Assembly: GCF_023147585.1 (NCBI RefSeq)
Contig: NZ_JAHXOZ010000001.1
Coordinates: forward strand, 248,001-312,000
DNA length: 64,000 bases
Reading direction: 5' to 3'
Source: Micrococcus sp. EYE_212
Lineage (GTDB): Bacteria; Actinomycetota; Actinomycetes; Actinomycetales; Micrococcaceae
Every line of letters begins with the position of its first letter. Position 1 is the first letter of the stretch. Made by a program: the position numbers and the translations under genes. The notes under the pieces were generated by a model that saw nothing but the letters and a program-made list of their open reading frames with translations, was not told the origin of the DNA and searched no databases. Below, piece after piece: positions 27,253-36,270 of the stretch.

Positions 27253-28478
27253 CAGCGCAGCTCCAGGAGCTCGTGCACGTCGACCCCGTGCCGGTCTAAC
27301 GCCTCGAACTCGAGACTGGCCGCCGGATTCACCTCGAGGTCGCCCTCGCGGTCCCGGCGGAACAGGATCGACGTCTCGATGACCCCTTCCTCCACGCGGG
27401 ACCCGACGCTGAGGATCTCCCGGACCCGCCGGCGGCCCTCGCGATCCCGCTCGCAGTGGACCACCAGGTCGATGCAGGTGGCCACGGTCGGGACCACGAA
27501 GCTGCGGGAGATGTTCTCCCCGGCGAGCAGGGGCAGGGTGCACAGCTTGGTGAGGGCGTCGGAGGCCGAGTTGGCATGGATCGTGCACATGCCCGCCAGA
27601 CCCGAGTTCAAGGCGACGAGCATGTCGAGCGCCTCAGCCTCGCGGACCTCGCCCACGATCAGGCGGTCCGGCCGCATGCGCAGGGCCTCCTTCACAAGGC
27701 GACGAAGCGGGATCTCGCCATGGCCCTCCAGGTTGGGCTGGCGGCACTGCAGCCCCACGACGTCGCGCACCGGGATCTGCAGCTCGAAGATCTCCTCCAC
27801 GGTGATGACGCGCTCCCTCGGCCCGATGGAGGCCGCCAGGCAGTTCAGCAGCGTCGTCTTGCCCGCCTGGGTGGCCCCCGAGACGAGGACGTTCATGCCC
27901 GCGTCCACGGCGGCGTCGAGGAAGCGCGCCGCGGAGGCAGAGAGCGAGCCGGAGCGAACGAGGTCGTCCAGACGTCTCGTTCGGCTGATGAACTTGCGGA
28001 TGTTGACGGCCCAGTGCCGCCGAGTGATGTCCGGGATGGCCACATGCAGGCGCGAGCCGTCGGGCAACGAGGCGTCCACGAACGGCATCGAGAGGTCCAG
28101 TCGCCTCCCGGTCGTCTTCAGCATCACCTCGACGAGATCCCGGACCTCTTCCTCGGTGAGGACGAGGCCGGTCAGCTCCGAGCGTCCGGCGCGGGCGCAG
28201 TAGACCTGGTCGGGGGCGTTCAGCCAGATCTCCTCCACTCCGGGGTCGTCCATCAGCCGCTGGAGGGGTCCGAGACCGGCGATGCAGTCATAGAGGTCCT
28301 GTCTCGCCTGGCCGGCATCGTCCAGCGGCGGCAGGGAGCTCACCAGCGAGCGGGACTCGTAGTCCGAGACCGCCTCGTGGATCAGCAGCCGGACGCGTTC
28401 GCCCTCCCGTTGCGGATCGACACCCTGACGACGGACGACTTCTCTGACCTCGTCCTCGAGTATGCGCACGGCATCCAT
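27252..28478 (-). CDS. tadA: TadA/VirB11-family secretion ATPase
   Basis: 408 residues. Walker A is SGATQAGKTTLLN near residue 205. Asp and His boxes (VEEIFELQI; RMRPDRLIVGEVREAEALDM) are typical of the CpaF/TadA branch of type II/IV secretion ATPases. It powers pilin assembly from the cytoplasm. The start at 28478 has AGGAGG five bases upstream. First gene of the operon; the 249-base region upstream is shared with the divergent EccC-like gene. No tadZ, prepilin peptidase or secretin gene is in the window. Confidence 0.9.
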   Translation of the reverse strand: MDAVRILEDEVREVVRRQGVDPQREGERVRLLIHEAVSDYESRSLVSSLPPLDDAGQARQDLYDCIAGLGPLQRLMDDPGVEEIWLNAPDQVYCARAGRSELTGLVLTEEEVRDLVEVMLKTTGRRLDLSMPFVDASLPDGSRLHVAIPDITRRHWAVNIRKFISRTRRLDDLVRSGSLSASAARFLDAAVDAGMNVLVSGATQAGKTTLLNCLAASIGPRERVITVEEIFELQIPVRDVVGLQCRQPNLEGHGEIPLRRLVKEALRMRPDRLIVGEVREAEALDMLVALNSGLAGMCTIHANSASDALTKLCTLPLLAGENISRSFVVPTVATCIDLVVHCERDREGRRRVREILSVGSRVEEGVIETSILFRRDREGDLEVNPAASLEFEALDRHGVDVHELLELR

Positions 28479-28582
28479 GCATCCTCCTGTGCCCGTTTGA
28501 AGCGCCATCCCCCGGCGCCGCACCGCATGTCGTGATCGAACCTATCTCCCCGACTCGGATGGGTTCCATGGGGTTCCCCAAG

Positions 28583-28631
28583 CTGTGGACAACTGTTCAT
28601 CGGACGTCTTCCCGGGGCAGGTTCTCCACAG
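28583..28631. promoter_or_regulatory. Inverted pair of DnaA-box-like sites
   Basis: TTGTCCACA on the minus strand (28592-28584) faces TTCTCCACA on the plus strand (28622-28630). Extended to 10 bases the arms differ at one position. TTGTCCACA is the preferred DnaA box of GC-rich actinobacteria. The pair lies in the divergent tadA/EccC-like region. It could instead be the operator of an unknown regulator. Confidence 0.45.
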
Positions 28632-28727
28632 TGAGGGACACCCCGTCGCGTCCGCATCGCCTCAGCTGTCATCCTGGCCGCGGCGTCAGCCCGGCGCCCC
28701 TGGACACCGGCCCCGAGAGGATCCGTC

Positions 28728-31700
28728 ATGACCTGGACCGTGCGCCTCCTGGGCGAGTCCGGGGACGACGACGTCTGGGTCGTCTCCGACCTTCCCGCCG
28801 ACCCCGCACGGCAGGACGACGAGGTCCGCCGCCGCTTCCCCGCAGGCTCGCTCCGCCGCGGCCGTTCCGCATCCGGCGCCCTCACCTACGTCGTCCGTCC
28901 GGCCGGCGCGGGCCCGGCCCGACGCGCCCCCGGGCCTGAACTGAGCATCCTGTCGGAGGACGGACCGGACGCGGGGCGGATCGCTCCCGTCTCGCCGGCC
29001 GGAGTCTCGGCGGGGCGCGGCACGGGCGACCTCCTCCTGGACGACCCGACCGCGCCCGCCCGCCCCACTCGGTTCGCCCTCGCGGCCGCCGGGCTCACGG
29101 TGCGACGGCCTGGCCGCTCGACGCCTGAGCAGTGGAACGGGCTGGAGCCCCTGCTCGTGGGCCGATGCTCCCTCGGAACGATGCGCGGGCCACAGCGTCC
29201 CCTGGACCCGCCCCGCGAGGTGGCGGCGGCCGTCGTCGACCTCGGCAGTCCCCCGGGCGAGCAGGCGATGCTGCTGCCGCTCCTCATGGCTGCCGGGCCG
29301 ATCGTCATCGGCCTCGTGCTCGCCCTGACCAGCGGAAGCGGGCTCTTCCTGCTGTTCGGCCTGATGTCGGTCCTGACGGTCGGGACCATGATCGGCCTGC
29401 AACGACGTGCCCGGCGCGAGCACGCCCGTGCCCTGCGCGGCCGAGCCTCGGAGCTGGCCGCCCGTCGCTCGGGCCAGGTGCCGTGCCCGGGGCAGGTCAC
29501 CCGTGCCGCGCGGTCGCGCTCCGCGGATCGCTTCGGGGTCTCAGGGCAGGGGCAGGACGCAGCCTGCGTCCTCCGCTGGGGGACGGGCATGGGGCCGTTT
29601 CCGCTGTCCCGGCCGGAGGCCGCGCGGCAATGGCAGGAGGCCGTCGTCGTGTCACAGCCCGCCCTCTCGACCCTGGCCGACGAGGGGAGCATCACGGTGA
29701 CCGGTGCACGGCGTCCCCTCGACGCCGCGGCCCGGTGGGCGCTCTTCCAGCTCCTGCGCCACGCCGTGGCCGCTGGACTGACGCTCACGGTCACCACGCC
29801 CCACGGCAGGGAGTGCTGGTGGCGGGGCGGGGCGGCCGCACGCGAGCTGCACCTCGGTCTGCCGGCTTCGGACTGGGTCGCGCCGACGCGGGCACGATGG
29901 CTTGAGGCGCTGGGCCGGGCCGACGTCGCTCCGCCACCCTCCGCGGATCCGCAGCGCCCGGTGGCCGAGGTGCGGTTCAGCGCTGAGGCCGAGGATCCGT
30001 CCGTCCCCTCCGTGCCTGGGGATCGTCTCGACCTCACTGCCCGTTCCCTCCACCACGCCGGGGACGGGACCACGCTGGCCGACGTCGAGATGACGGGCAT
30101 CTCCCCCGCGACCCTCACGTGGTGGCTCCTGGAGCTGGCCGACGACGTCGTCGGCCTCGGACTCCTCTCGGGGACGACGGCGGCACCGCCGTTGCGCCCG
30201 CCGCCGCAGGTGGGGACGCTCTCGGCGGTCGACGGGGTCCGCGCGCCCGTGACGACGGGCGATCCCGCGCGTCCGGCCGCGGGAGGGCCGTCGGCCACGG
30301 GCGGGCTGTGGCTGGATCTCGCGGCCGACGGGCCCCACATCCTGGTCGCCGGGACGACGGGCTCGGGGAAGTCCGACCTGTTGCTGTCCCTGCTCGTGGG
30401 TCTGAGCGCGCACCACCCTCCGGCCGAGCTCGCCTTCATCCTGCTGGACTTCAAGGGCGGGGCATCCTTCGGGCATCTGGCCGCCCTTCCGCACACCATG
30501 AGCGTGGAGACGAACCACGTGGGCGCCGCCTCGCTGCGCGCCCTCTCGGCGATCAGCGCTGAGCTGAGGCGACGCGAGGCGCTCTTCGCGGGGCTCGGGG
30601 TGAGCGACTACCCCGCCTTCCGCCGTCGCCGTCCGGACGTGGCGCTGCCTCGCCTGGTGGTGGCGGTCGACGAGCTGCAGGTCCTCATGGACGACCACCC
30701 CGACGCCGGTGCGGTGCTCCAGCGCCTCGCCGCGACCGGGCGGTCCCTCGGATTCCACCTGCTGCTCGCGACGCAGCGGGCGACGGGTGCAGTCAGCGGG
30801 GACATCCGCTCCAACCTGGGCGCCACGATCGCCCTGCGCACGGCCACGGAGCAGGAGTCCTGGGACCTCGTCGGCTCGCGGGACGCCTTCCGCCTGGACG
30901 CCTCCCGCCCCGGATCGGCCATCCTCGCCCGGGCGGGCCGCGCGCCCGTCGCGTTCCGTGCCTCGCAGTGGGCGGTGGCTGCCGCCGAACCCGTGTGGCG
31001 GCGGGCGGGCGAGGAGGCCGTGCCGGCCGCCACCGCCGCTTCGTGGGAGGCCGTCGTGGAGCACGTGAGGGACGCGTACGCGCAGGGATGCTGGCCGACA
31101 CCGGCGCCGGTGGTCTCTCCCGCCCTCCCGGGAGTGTGGGCCCCCGACCGCTCGAGCAGGCGGGGCCGCGACGCTCTCGCCCTCATCGACGACGCGTCCC
31201 GCGCACGGCACGTGGCGTGGCGCTGGCCGCACGGCTCCGCGGGGAACACGGCATGGATCGCGGAGGCGGCCGGCGGCCGCGAGCTGATCCTGGAGTCCGT
31301 CCTCGACGTGGCCGCGCGTGGGCCGGGCGGCGTGCTCGTGCTCGACGGCTCCGGAGAGACGGGTCACCCGGGCCTGCCCCATGGCCACACCGTCCTCACC
31401 CCCGACGGGGGCGACGAGGCCGCCCAGGCTGCCGTCACGGCGCTCGACGCGCTCGCCGATCACGGCGGCACCGCGGTGGTCACCGGGTGGGCCGGCTGGG
31501 CAGGTCTCCGGGTGGGCGAGACGTACCGGTCCTTCGATGAGGAGCTGCACCACTGGCTGGGCACCCAGCGGGGGAGACGGGTGCGGTTCGCGGCCCTGGG
31601 CGGCCGCGACCTCGCGACCTCACGCCTCCTGCTGCACCTCCCCCACCGGTTCTACGTGCCGGCGGGCACGAGCGGGGAGCACCGGCTCGTGTGGCCGAAG

Positions 31701-31847
31701 GTCATCGCGGTGGAGCCGCTTCCCGGCCGGGCCGTCTTCGTCTCCCCCGATCACCCGGAGCCCGGCATCCCCGCTCAGCTGTCCTTCCCCAGCAGAGAGC
31801 CCGCCCGCGGACCCGCTGCGGTGTCCGGCCCCGCGTCTACGCTGTGA
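28728..31847 (+). CDS. EccC/EssC-like FtsK-SpoIIIE ATPase
   Basis: 1039 residues. Residues 1-150 look like an FHA-type N-terminal region (TGDLLLDDPTAPARPTRFAL). Two membrane helices follow at about 183-225. The FtsK/SpoIIIE motor domain has Walker A AGTTGSGKSDLLLSLL near residue 541, LLDFKGGASF and Walker B LVVAVDEL. A weaker C-terminal ATPase-like segment follows. IDFKGG-type and HTMSVETN segments are typical of type VII secretion motors rather than DNA translocases. No WXG100 substrate, EccB, EccD, EccE or mycosin gene is in the window. The gene is divergent from the Tad operon. ATG 28728 has GAGAGG seven bases upstream. Confidence 0.8.
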   Translation: MTWTVRLLGESGDDDVWVVSDLPADPARQDDEVRRRFPAGSLRRGRSASGALTYVVRPAGAGPARRAPGPELSILSEDGPDAGRIAPVSPAGVSAGRGTGDLLLDDPTAPARPTRFALAAAGLTVRRPGRSTPEQWNGLEPLLVGRCSLGTMRGPQRPLDPPREVAAAVVDLGSPPGEQAMLLPLLMAAGPIVIGLVLALTSGSGLFLLFGLMSVLTVGTMIGLQRRARREHARALRGRASELAARRSGQVPCPGQVTRAARSRSADRFGVSGQGQDAACVLRWGTGMGPFPLSRPEAARQWQEAVVVSQPALSTLADEGSITVTGARRPLDAAARWALFQLLRHAVAAGLTLTVTTPHGRECWWRGGAAARELHLGLPASDWVAPTRARWLEALGRADVAPPPSADPQRPVAEVRFSAEAEDPSVPSVPGDRLDLTARSLHHAGDGTTLADVEMTGISPATLTWWLLELADDVVGLGLLSGTTAAPPLRPPPQVGTLSAVDGVRAPVTTGDPARPAAGGPSATGGLWLDLAADGPHILVAGTTGSGKSDLLLSLLVGLSAHHPPAELAFILLDFKGGASFGHLAALPHTMSVETNHVGAASLRALSAISAELRRREALFAGLGVSDYPAFRRRRPDVALPRLVVAVDELQVLMDDHPDAGAVLQRLAATGRSLGFHLLLATQRATGAVSGDIRSNLGATIALRTATEQESWDLVGSRDAFRLDASRPGSAILARAGRAPVAFRASQWAVAAAEPVWRRAGEEAVPAATAASWEAVVEHVRDAYAQGCWPTPAPVVSPALPGVWAPDRSSRRGRDALALIDDASRARHVAWRWPHGSAGNTAWIAEAAGGRELILESVLDVAARGPGGVLVLDGSGETGHPGLPHGHTVLTPDGGDEAAQAAVTALDALADHGGTAVVTGWAGWAGLRVGETYRSFDEELHHWLGTQRGRRVRFAALGGRDLATSRLLLHLPHRFYVPAGTSGEHRLVWPKVIAVEPLPGRAVFVSPDHPEPGIPAQLSFPSREPARGPAAVSGPASTL
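31838..31843 (+). promoter_or_regulatory. -10 box TACGCT giving a leaderless hydrolase mRNA
   Basis: TACGCT overlaps the end of the EccC-like gene and ends seven bases before the ATG at 31851. Confidence 0.5.
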
Positions 31848-31850
31848 CCC

Positions 31851-32432
31851 ATGGCTCAGATCATCCTCTTCCACCACGCCCTCGGCCTCACGGACGGTGT
31901 CCGCGACCTCGCCGAGAAGATCGCCTCCGGCGGCCACCAGGTGCACACCCCGGACCTCTTCGACGGCGCCGTGTTCGGCACCCCGCAGGAGGGCATCGCG
32001 CACGTGGAGAGGCTCGGCGGCTTCGACCGGATCGCGCTCGAGGGCATGCGCGTGGCCGCGGAGTTCCCGTCCGCGTCCGTCGTCGCCGGTGTCTCGATGG
32101 GCGTGGTCCCCGCCCACAAGGCGGCTCAGACCGTGCCCGCCTTCCGCGCGTGCATCGACATCTCCGGGTTCGTCCCGCTCACCGCGTTCGCCCCTCTGTG
32201 GCAGCCCCACACGGCCCTGCAGGTGCACCTCGCCTCCGAGGACGCCTGGGTCAGGGACGAGGACCTGCCGCTGGCCCGCTCGATCGCCGCGACGGATGAG
32301 AATCCGGACGCCCCCGCGGTGCTCTTCGAGTACGAGAGCGCGGAGCACCTCTTCATGGACTCCTCCACCTCCGGCTACGACGCCGACCTCACGGACGTGG
32401 TGGTCCGCCGCATCCACGAGCTGTTGGCGTGA
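31851..32432 (+). CDS. Dienelactone hydrolase-family alpha/beta hydrolase
   Basis: 193 residues. The fold starts IILFHHALGLTDGV with the oxyanion region. The nucleophile elbow is VAGVSMGV (Gly-x-Ser-x-Gly, Ser near 83), whereas classical dienelactone hydrolases have Cys here. A late Asp precedes the probable catalytic His in SAEHLFMD. Substrate unknown. It overlaps the next gene by four bases (GTGA). Confidence 0.75.
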   Translation: MAQIILFHHALGLTDGVRDLAEKIASGGHQVHTPDLFDGAVFGTPQEGIAHVERLGGFDRIALEGMRVAAEFPSASVVAGVSMGVVPAHKAAQTVPAFRACIDISGFVPLTAFAPLWQPHTALQVHLASEDAWVRDEDLPLARSIAATDENPDAPAVLFEYESAEHLFMDSSTSGYDADLTDVVVRRIHELLA

Positions 32433-32878
32433 ACCTCTCCGCGCGCTCCGGAGCCCGGGCCCGCACGGGCGCCGGACGGACGGCGCTCGCCGCCCTGCTG
32501 CTGGCCGTGCCCGCCGCGGTGGGCTGGCTGTGGCTCGCCGTGCCGATCGACGGTGTCCTCCGGGTCTTCCTCCCCGTCCTCGGCTCGCTGGCCTCCCTCG
32601 CCGGGGCTGGGCTGCTGCTCACGGACGCACGGCGCCGAACGTGGGCCGCTGCCGTGCGCGTGGCGGACCTCGTCCTCGGCGGGCTCGGCGTGATCCTCAC
32701 CCTCGCGTTCGGCGGGTCCTCCCTGTCCATGATCTCCACCCTCAGCGACGAAGGGTGGGACGCCGTCGGCTACGCCGCGGCCGCGTTCTCCGCCGCCGCC
32801 GCTCTCGTCGCGCTCGCCGCGGTCACGCTGCTGTTCACCATCGTGCGGCGCTGGTGGCCGGGCGACCTCACCCGCTGA
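32429..32878 (+). CDS. Small four-helix membrane protein
   Basis: 149 residues with hydrophobic segments at about 18-38, 45-65, 75-92 and 112-138, and a short basic N terminus. GTG start overlaps the hydrolase stop, so the two are coupled. No family is recognised. It converges on the MFS gene with only 18 bases between stops. Confidence 0.65.
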   Translation: MNLSARSGARARTGAGRTALAALLLAVPAAVGWLWLAVPIDGVLRVFLPVLGSLASLAGAGLLLTDARRRTWAAAVRVADLVLGGLGVILTLAFGGSSLSMISTLSDEGWDAVGYAAAAFSAAAALVALAAVTLLFTIVRRWWPGDLTR

Positions 32879-32896
32879 CCGCCGCCACCGCCGTGG

Positions 32897-34312
32897 TCAG
32901 CGCGCGGCACCCCGCCGTCGTCGGGTCAGCGTGGCCAGCGCGGCCACCGCCACGAGCACGAAGCCCACGAGGGCGGCGAACACGTAGCCGGCCGCCGGCG
33001 AGATCGCGTCGATGAAGACGCCCGCCACCGGCGCGCCGAGAGCGGCGCCCGCAGTCATGGCCGAGCCGTAGAAGCCCATCGCCTCGCCGCGGCGCTCCTC
33101 CACCACCAGGTTCGAGAGCCGCGAGGACGCAGCGGCCAGCGTGGGCGCCGTGAGCAGGCCCGAGGGGATCGAGGCGAGCGCCAGCGGCCACAGACCGTCC
33201 ACGACCGCCATGGGCAGCGTGAACAGGGCGAACAGGGCCATGAGCAGGTACGGGTGGACCTGGCGCCCCCAAGCCCCGTAGAACAGGCCGCCGATCGCCG
33301 AGGCACCGCACCACAGCGCATACACCACGCCCACCGCGGCCGCCTGGCCGGCGCGCTCCAGCTCGGCCACCATGGACACCTCGGTGCCCACCATCACGAT
33401 GCCCGCCGCCATGGACACCACGAGCACGCCCAGGGCCTCCGGGGTGACCCACGCGAAGTTCTTCTCCCGCCACAGCGCGAGCCGCTCCCGCCGCGTCAGG
33501 CCCGGGCGGGCCAGGGGCACCGGCTCGGAGCCGTCCTCCGCGATGCGGGGCATGGCGCCCGTGATGATCGGGATCGCTCCGGTCACCAGCGGCACGGTGC
33601 CCGTGGCGAGGTCCGGGGCGGTCATCTCCACGTGCATCGGCGCGCCGTGCACGGACTGGGCGACAGCCTGATCACGGTCCTCGGCCTCCGTGTACGGGTC
33701 GCCCGTGGCCGGCCCGACGACGGCCAGCTGGCTCGAGCGCGTCGGCGGGTTGAACCACATCAGCAGCAGGCCGCCAAGGGCGCTGGAGAGGCCCACGATG
33801 GTCAGCCCGAGCGCGCTGGACCACGTGGCGGCCACCACGGCGCCGAGGGCCGGGCCCATCATGAAGATGGTCTCAGTCACGATCGAGTCGAGGGCGAACG
33901 CCGTCTGGCGATCCTTGCCGTGGGTGAGCACGCCGAGGCCCTGGCGCACCACGGAGAAGATGGGCAGCGCGAACACGCCGCCGAGGAACACGGCCAGCAG
34001 CATCCAGGGGAAGGGCAGCCACGGCACGATCGGCCAGATGAGGGCCTCCGCCACCACGGACGGCAGCAGCGCCCGGCGCAGACCCTTGGCGTCGACCACG
34101 CGGCCGCGCCACGGAGCGCCGACGGCGATGCCCAGCGTCATGGCCGCCGCCGCGAGGCCGGCCTGGCCGTAGCCGAGGCCGAGCGTCAGCGCCACGTGCA
34201 GCGTGAGGATCACGCCGGCCGCCGTGTGGGGGAAGCGGGCGATGAAGCCCACCATCAGCAGATGGCGGATCCGAGGGTCCTGCAGCAACCGTCCGTACGC
34301 TCCGAAGTCCAC
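32897..34312 (-). CDS. MFS transporter
   Basis: 471 residues, 12 predicted helices. An intracellular loop of about 90 residues between helices 6 and 7 (residues ~190-280) contains the repeated segments VTGAIPIITGAMP. Motif A-like sequence GAPWRGRVVDAKGLRRAL follows helix 2. The family includes sugar and drug exporters; the substrate cannot be told. GTG start at 34312 is fixed by the leaderless promoter. Confidence 0.82.
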   Translation of the reverse strand: MDFGAYGRLLQDPRIRHLLMVGFIARFPHTAAGVILTLHVALTLGLGYGQAGLAAAAMTLGIAVGAPWRGRVVDAKGLRRALLPSVVAEALIWPIVPWLPFPWMLLAVFLGGVFALPIFSVVRQGLGVLTHGKDRQTAFALDSIVTETIFMMGPALGAVVAATWSSALGLTIVGLSSALGGLLLMWFNPPTRSSQLAVVGPATGDPYTEAEDRDQAVAQSVHGAPMHVEMTAPDLATGTVPLVTGAIPIITGAMPRIAEDGSEPVPLARPGLTRRERLALWREKNFAWVTPEALGVLVVSMAAGIVMVGTEVSMVAELERAGQAAAVGVVYALWCGASAIGGLFYGAWGRQVHPYLLMALFALFTLPMAVVDGLWPLALASIPSGLLTAPTLAAASSRLSNLVVEERRGEAMGFYGSAMTAGAALGAPVAGVFIDAISPAAGYVFAALVGFVLVAVAALATLTRRRRGAAR

Positions 34313-34318
34313 CCCAGA

Positions 34319-34324
34319 AGCTTA
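34319..34324 (-). promoter_or_regulatory. -10 box TAAGCT giving a leaderless MFS mRNA
   Basis: Minus-strand TAAGCT is followed by six bases (TCTGGG) and then the GTG start at 34312. Confidence 0.55.
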
Positions 34325-34382
34325 GGGCTTCCGGTGTGTGGTGCAGTCCGGCTCACACCGGGCCTGCCGAGACCGCGCCCGC

Positions 34383-34961
34383 TCAGTTCTTCCGCTGGTC
34401 CTTCGCGCGCAGCAGGTCCAGGGCGATCGCCGTGCCCAGCACCGCGCAGCGCACCACGGGCGGCATCGCGGGGTCCACGGTGAGCTGGTACCGCGAGCGC
34501 CCCGCGAGAGCGTTCAGGAAGCCGGCGAACTCCGCCGTCACGCGGGCGATCTGCCGCTCCCCGGCCGCGAACGTGTAGTCGTAGTCGAACAGGTCGCCCG
34601 TCACGGAGAACCGCGTCCCGTCGACCACCTCCACGCTCACGGCGGTGCGGAAGAACGCGAACTCCCGGGCCACGTTGGCCAGCGGATACCCCTGCGCGTC
34701 GAACACCTGGAAGCGGTCCCGCCCGAAGGTCGCCGGGTCCTGCAGGTGGAAGAGGACGCGGCCGTCCTCCCCGTCCACCACGTCGAACTCGCGCGAGCCC
34801 ATCAGCATGCGGCTCAAGCCCCCGCCTCGGGTCACCACCGTCGCCACGGTCTCCCCGTCGGGGCCGAGGATCGCCATGTCGTTGGAGTTCCACGTGGTCA
34901 TCTGCTGCACCGTCACGGCGTTCACGTGCGCGAGGCGGCCTACGTCGAAGGTCCCGGTCAT
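34383..34961 (-). CDS. LURP-one-related/scramblase-like protein
   Basis: 192 residues with no membrane segment and an all-beta look. Segments such as DPATFGRDRFQVFDAQGYPL and FDYDYTFAAGERQIARV fit the tubby-like barrel of the LURP-one-related family (phospholipid scramblase-like). The function of bacterial members is unknown. It is alone between the MFS gene and the SigR-controlled operon. Confidence 0.65.
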   Translation of the reverse strand: MTGTFDVGRLAHVNAVTVQQMTTWNSNDMAILGPDGETVATVVTRGGGLSRMLMGSREFDVVDGEDGRVLFHLQDPATFGRDRFQVFDAQGYPLANVAREFAFFRTAVSVEVVDGTRFSVTGDLFDYDYTFAAGERQIARVTAEFAGFLNALAGRSRYQLTVDPAMPPVVRCAVLGTAIALDLLRAKDQRKN

Positions 34962-34992
34962 GCGACCAGTGTCCCGCCGTCGTCGTCCTCCC

Positions 34993-35018
34993 GGAATACC
35001 CCCGGCTCGGCACGCGTT
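34993..35018 (+). promoter_or_regulatory. SigR-type promoter for the LLM oxidoreductase operon (GGAAT-N18-GTT)
   Basis: GGAAT at 34993-34997, exactly 18 bases, then GTT at 35016-35018: a perfect consensus match. Predicted start near 35026, giving a leader of about 100 bases. A candidate repressor palindrome, TTCAGTTTTGAA (35030-35041), lies at the start of the transcript and may be the site of the MarR protein encoded in the operon. Confidence 0.65.
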
Positions 35019-35054
35019 GACGGATATGGTTCAGTTTTGAAAGACGACGAGGGG

Positions 35055-35098
35055 CCCGCCCCCTCGCCCGTCCGGCCCCGCCCCCTCGCCCGTCCGGC
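35055..35098. repeat. Perfect 22-base tandem duplication in a 5' leader
   Basis: Two identical C-rich 22-base units (35055-35076, 35077-35098), each starting CCCGCCCCCTCGCCC, followed by a partial CCCCGCCCCG. It lies between the SigR-type promoter and the ribosome-binding site of the LLM oxidoreductase gene. Confidence 0.85.
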
Positions 35099-35124
35099 CC
35101 CGCCCCGCCCCGAAGGAGCAGCCC

Positions 35125-36270
35125 ATGCAGTTCGGCGTCTTCACGATCGGTGACATCACCACCGATCCGACCACCGGCACCACCCCCACCGAGCACCAGC
35201 GCATCAAGGACACCGTGCGTATCGCGCGGCACGCCGAGCAGGCGGGCTTCGACGTGTTCGCCACGGGCCAGCACCACAACCCGCCGTTCGTGGCCCCGGG
35301 CAACCCGCCCACGCTGCTCGCGTACCTGGCGGCCGTGACGGAGAAGATCCAGCTCTCCACGGCGACCACGCTCATCACCACGATGGACCCGGTGCGCCTG
35401 GCCGAGGACTACGCGTACCTGCAGCACCTCGCCGACGGCCGCGTGGACCTCACCCTGGGCCGCGGCAACACCGGACCCGTGTACCCGTGGTTCGGCAAGG
35501 ACATCCGCCAGGGCATCCAGCTCGCCGTAGAGAACTACCACCTCCTCTACCGCCTATGGCACGAGGAGACCGTTGACTGGAGCGGCAAGCACCGCACCCC
35601 GCTGCAGGACTTCACCCTCACGCCCCAGCCGCTCGACGGCGTGGCGCCCTTCGTGTGGCACGGCTCCATCCGCTCGCCCGAGATCGCCGAGCAGGCCGCC
35701 TACTACGGCGACGGCTTCTTCCACAACAACATCTTCTGGAACAAGGAGCACGTCATCCAGATGGTGCGCCTGTACCGCCAGCGCTTCGAGCACTACGGCC
35801 ACGGCAAGGCACACCAGGCCTACGTGGGCCTCGGCGGCCAGGTCTACATGGCCAAGAACTCGCAGGACGCCGTCAAGGAGTTCCGCCCGTACTTCGACAA
35901 CGCGCCGGTGTACGGCCACGGCCCCTCCCTCGAGGACTTCACCCGCCAGACCCCGCTGACCGTGGGCTCCCCGCAGGAGGTCATCGAGCGGACCCTCGGC
36001 TTCCGCGACTGGGTGGGCGACTATCAGCGTCAGATGTTCCTGATCGACCATGCGGGCCTGCCCACGGACACCGTCCTGAAGCAGATCGACATCCTGGGCG
36101 ACGAGGTGCTCCCCGTGCTCCGCAGGGAGTTCGACGCCCTCACGCCGGCCGACGTGCCCGAGGCGCCCACCCACGCGTTCCTCGTCGAGCGCGCCCGTCG
36201 CGGCGAGGCGCCCGTCCCCGGCGGCGCCGAGGGCTCGGCCGCCCACGCGGAGCGGGAGTCCGGCCGATGA
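35125..36270 (+). CDS. LLM-class flavin-dependent oxidoreductase
   Basis: 381 residues of the luciferase-like (beta/alpha)8 fold; probably uses FMNH2 supplied in trans. Segments DVFATGQHHNPPF, STATTLITTMDPVRLAED and DLTLGRGNTG are typical of actinobacterial members that come with an FMN reductase. Ribosome-binding site GAAGGAG lies seven bases before ATG. Cotranscribed with the following FMN reductase (ATGA overlap) and marR. The SigR-type promoter implies induction by thiol or quinone stress. Substrate unknown. Confidence 0.85.
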   Translation: MQFGVFTIGDITTDPTTGTTPTEHQRIKDTVRIARHAEQAGFDVFATGQHHNPPFVAPGNPPTLLAYLAAVTEKIQLSTATTLITTMDPVRLAEDYAYLQHLADGRVDLTLGRGNTGPVYPWFGKDIRQGIQLAVENYHLLYRLWHEETVDWSGKHRTPLQDFTLTPQPLDGVAPFVWHGSIRSPEIAEQAAYYGDGFFHNNIFWNKEHVIQMVRLYRQRFEHYGHGKAHQAYVGLGGQVYMAKNSQDAVKEFRPYFDNAPVYGHGPSLEDFTRQTPLTVGSPQEVIERTLGFRDWVGDYQRQMFLIDHAGLPTDTVLKQIDILGDEVLPVLRREFDALTPADVPEAPTHAFLVERARRGEAPVPGGAEGSAAHAERESGR

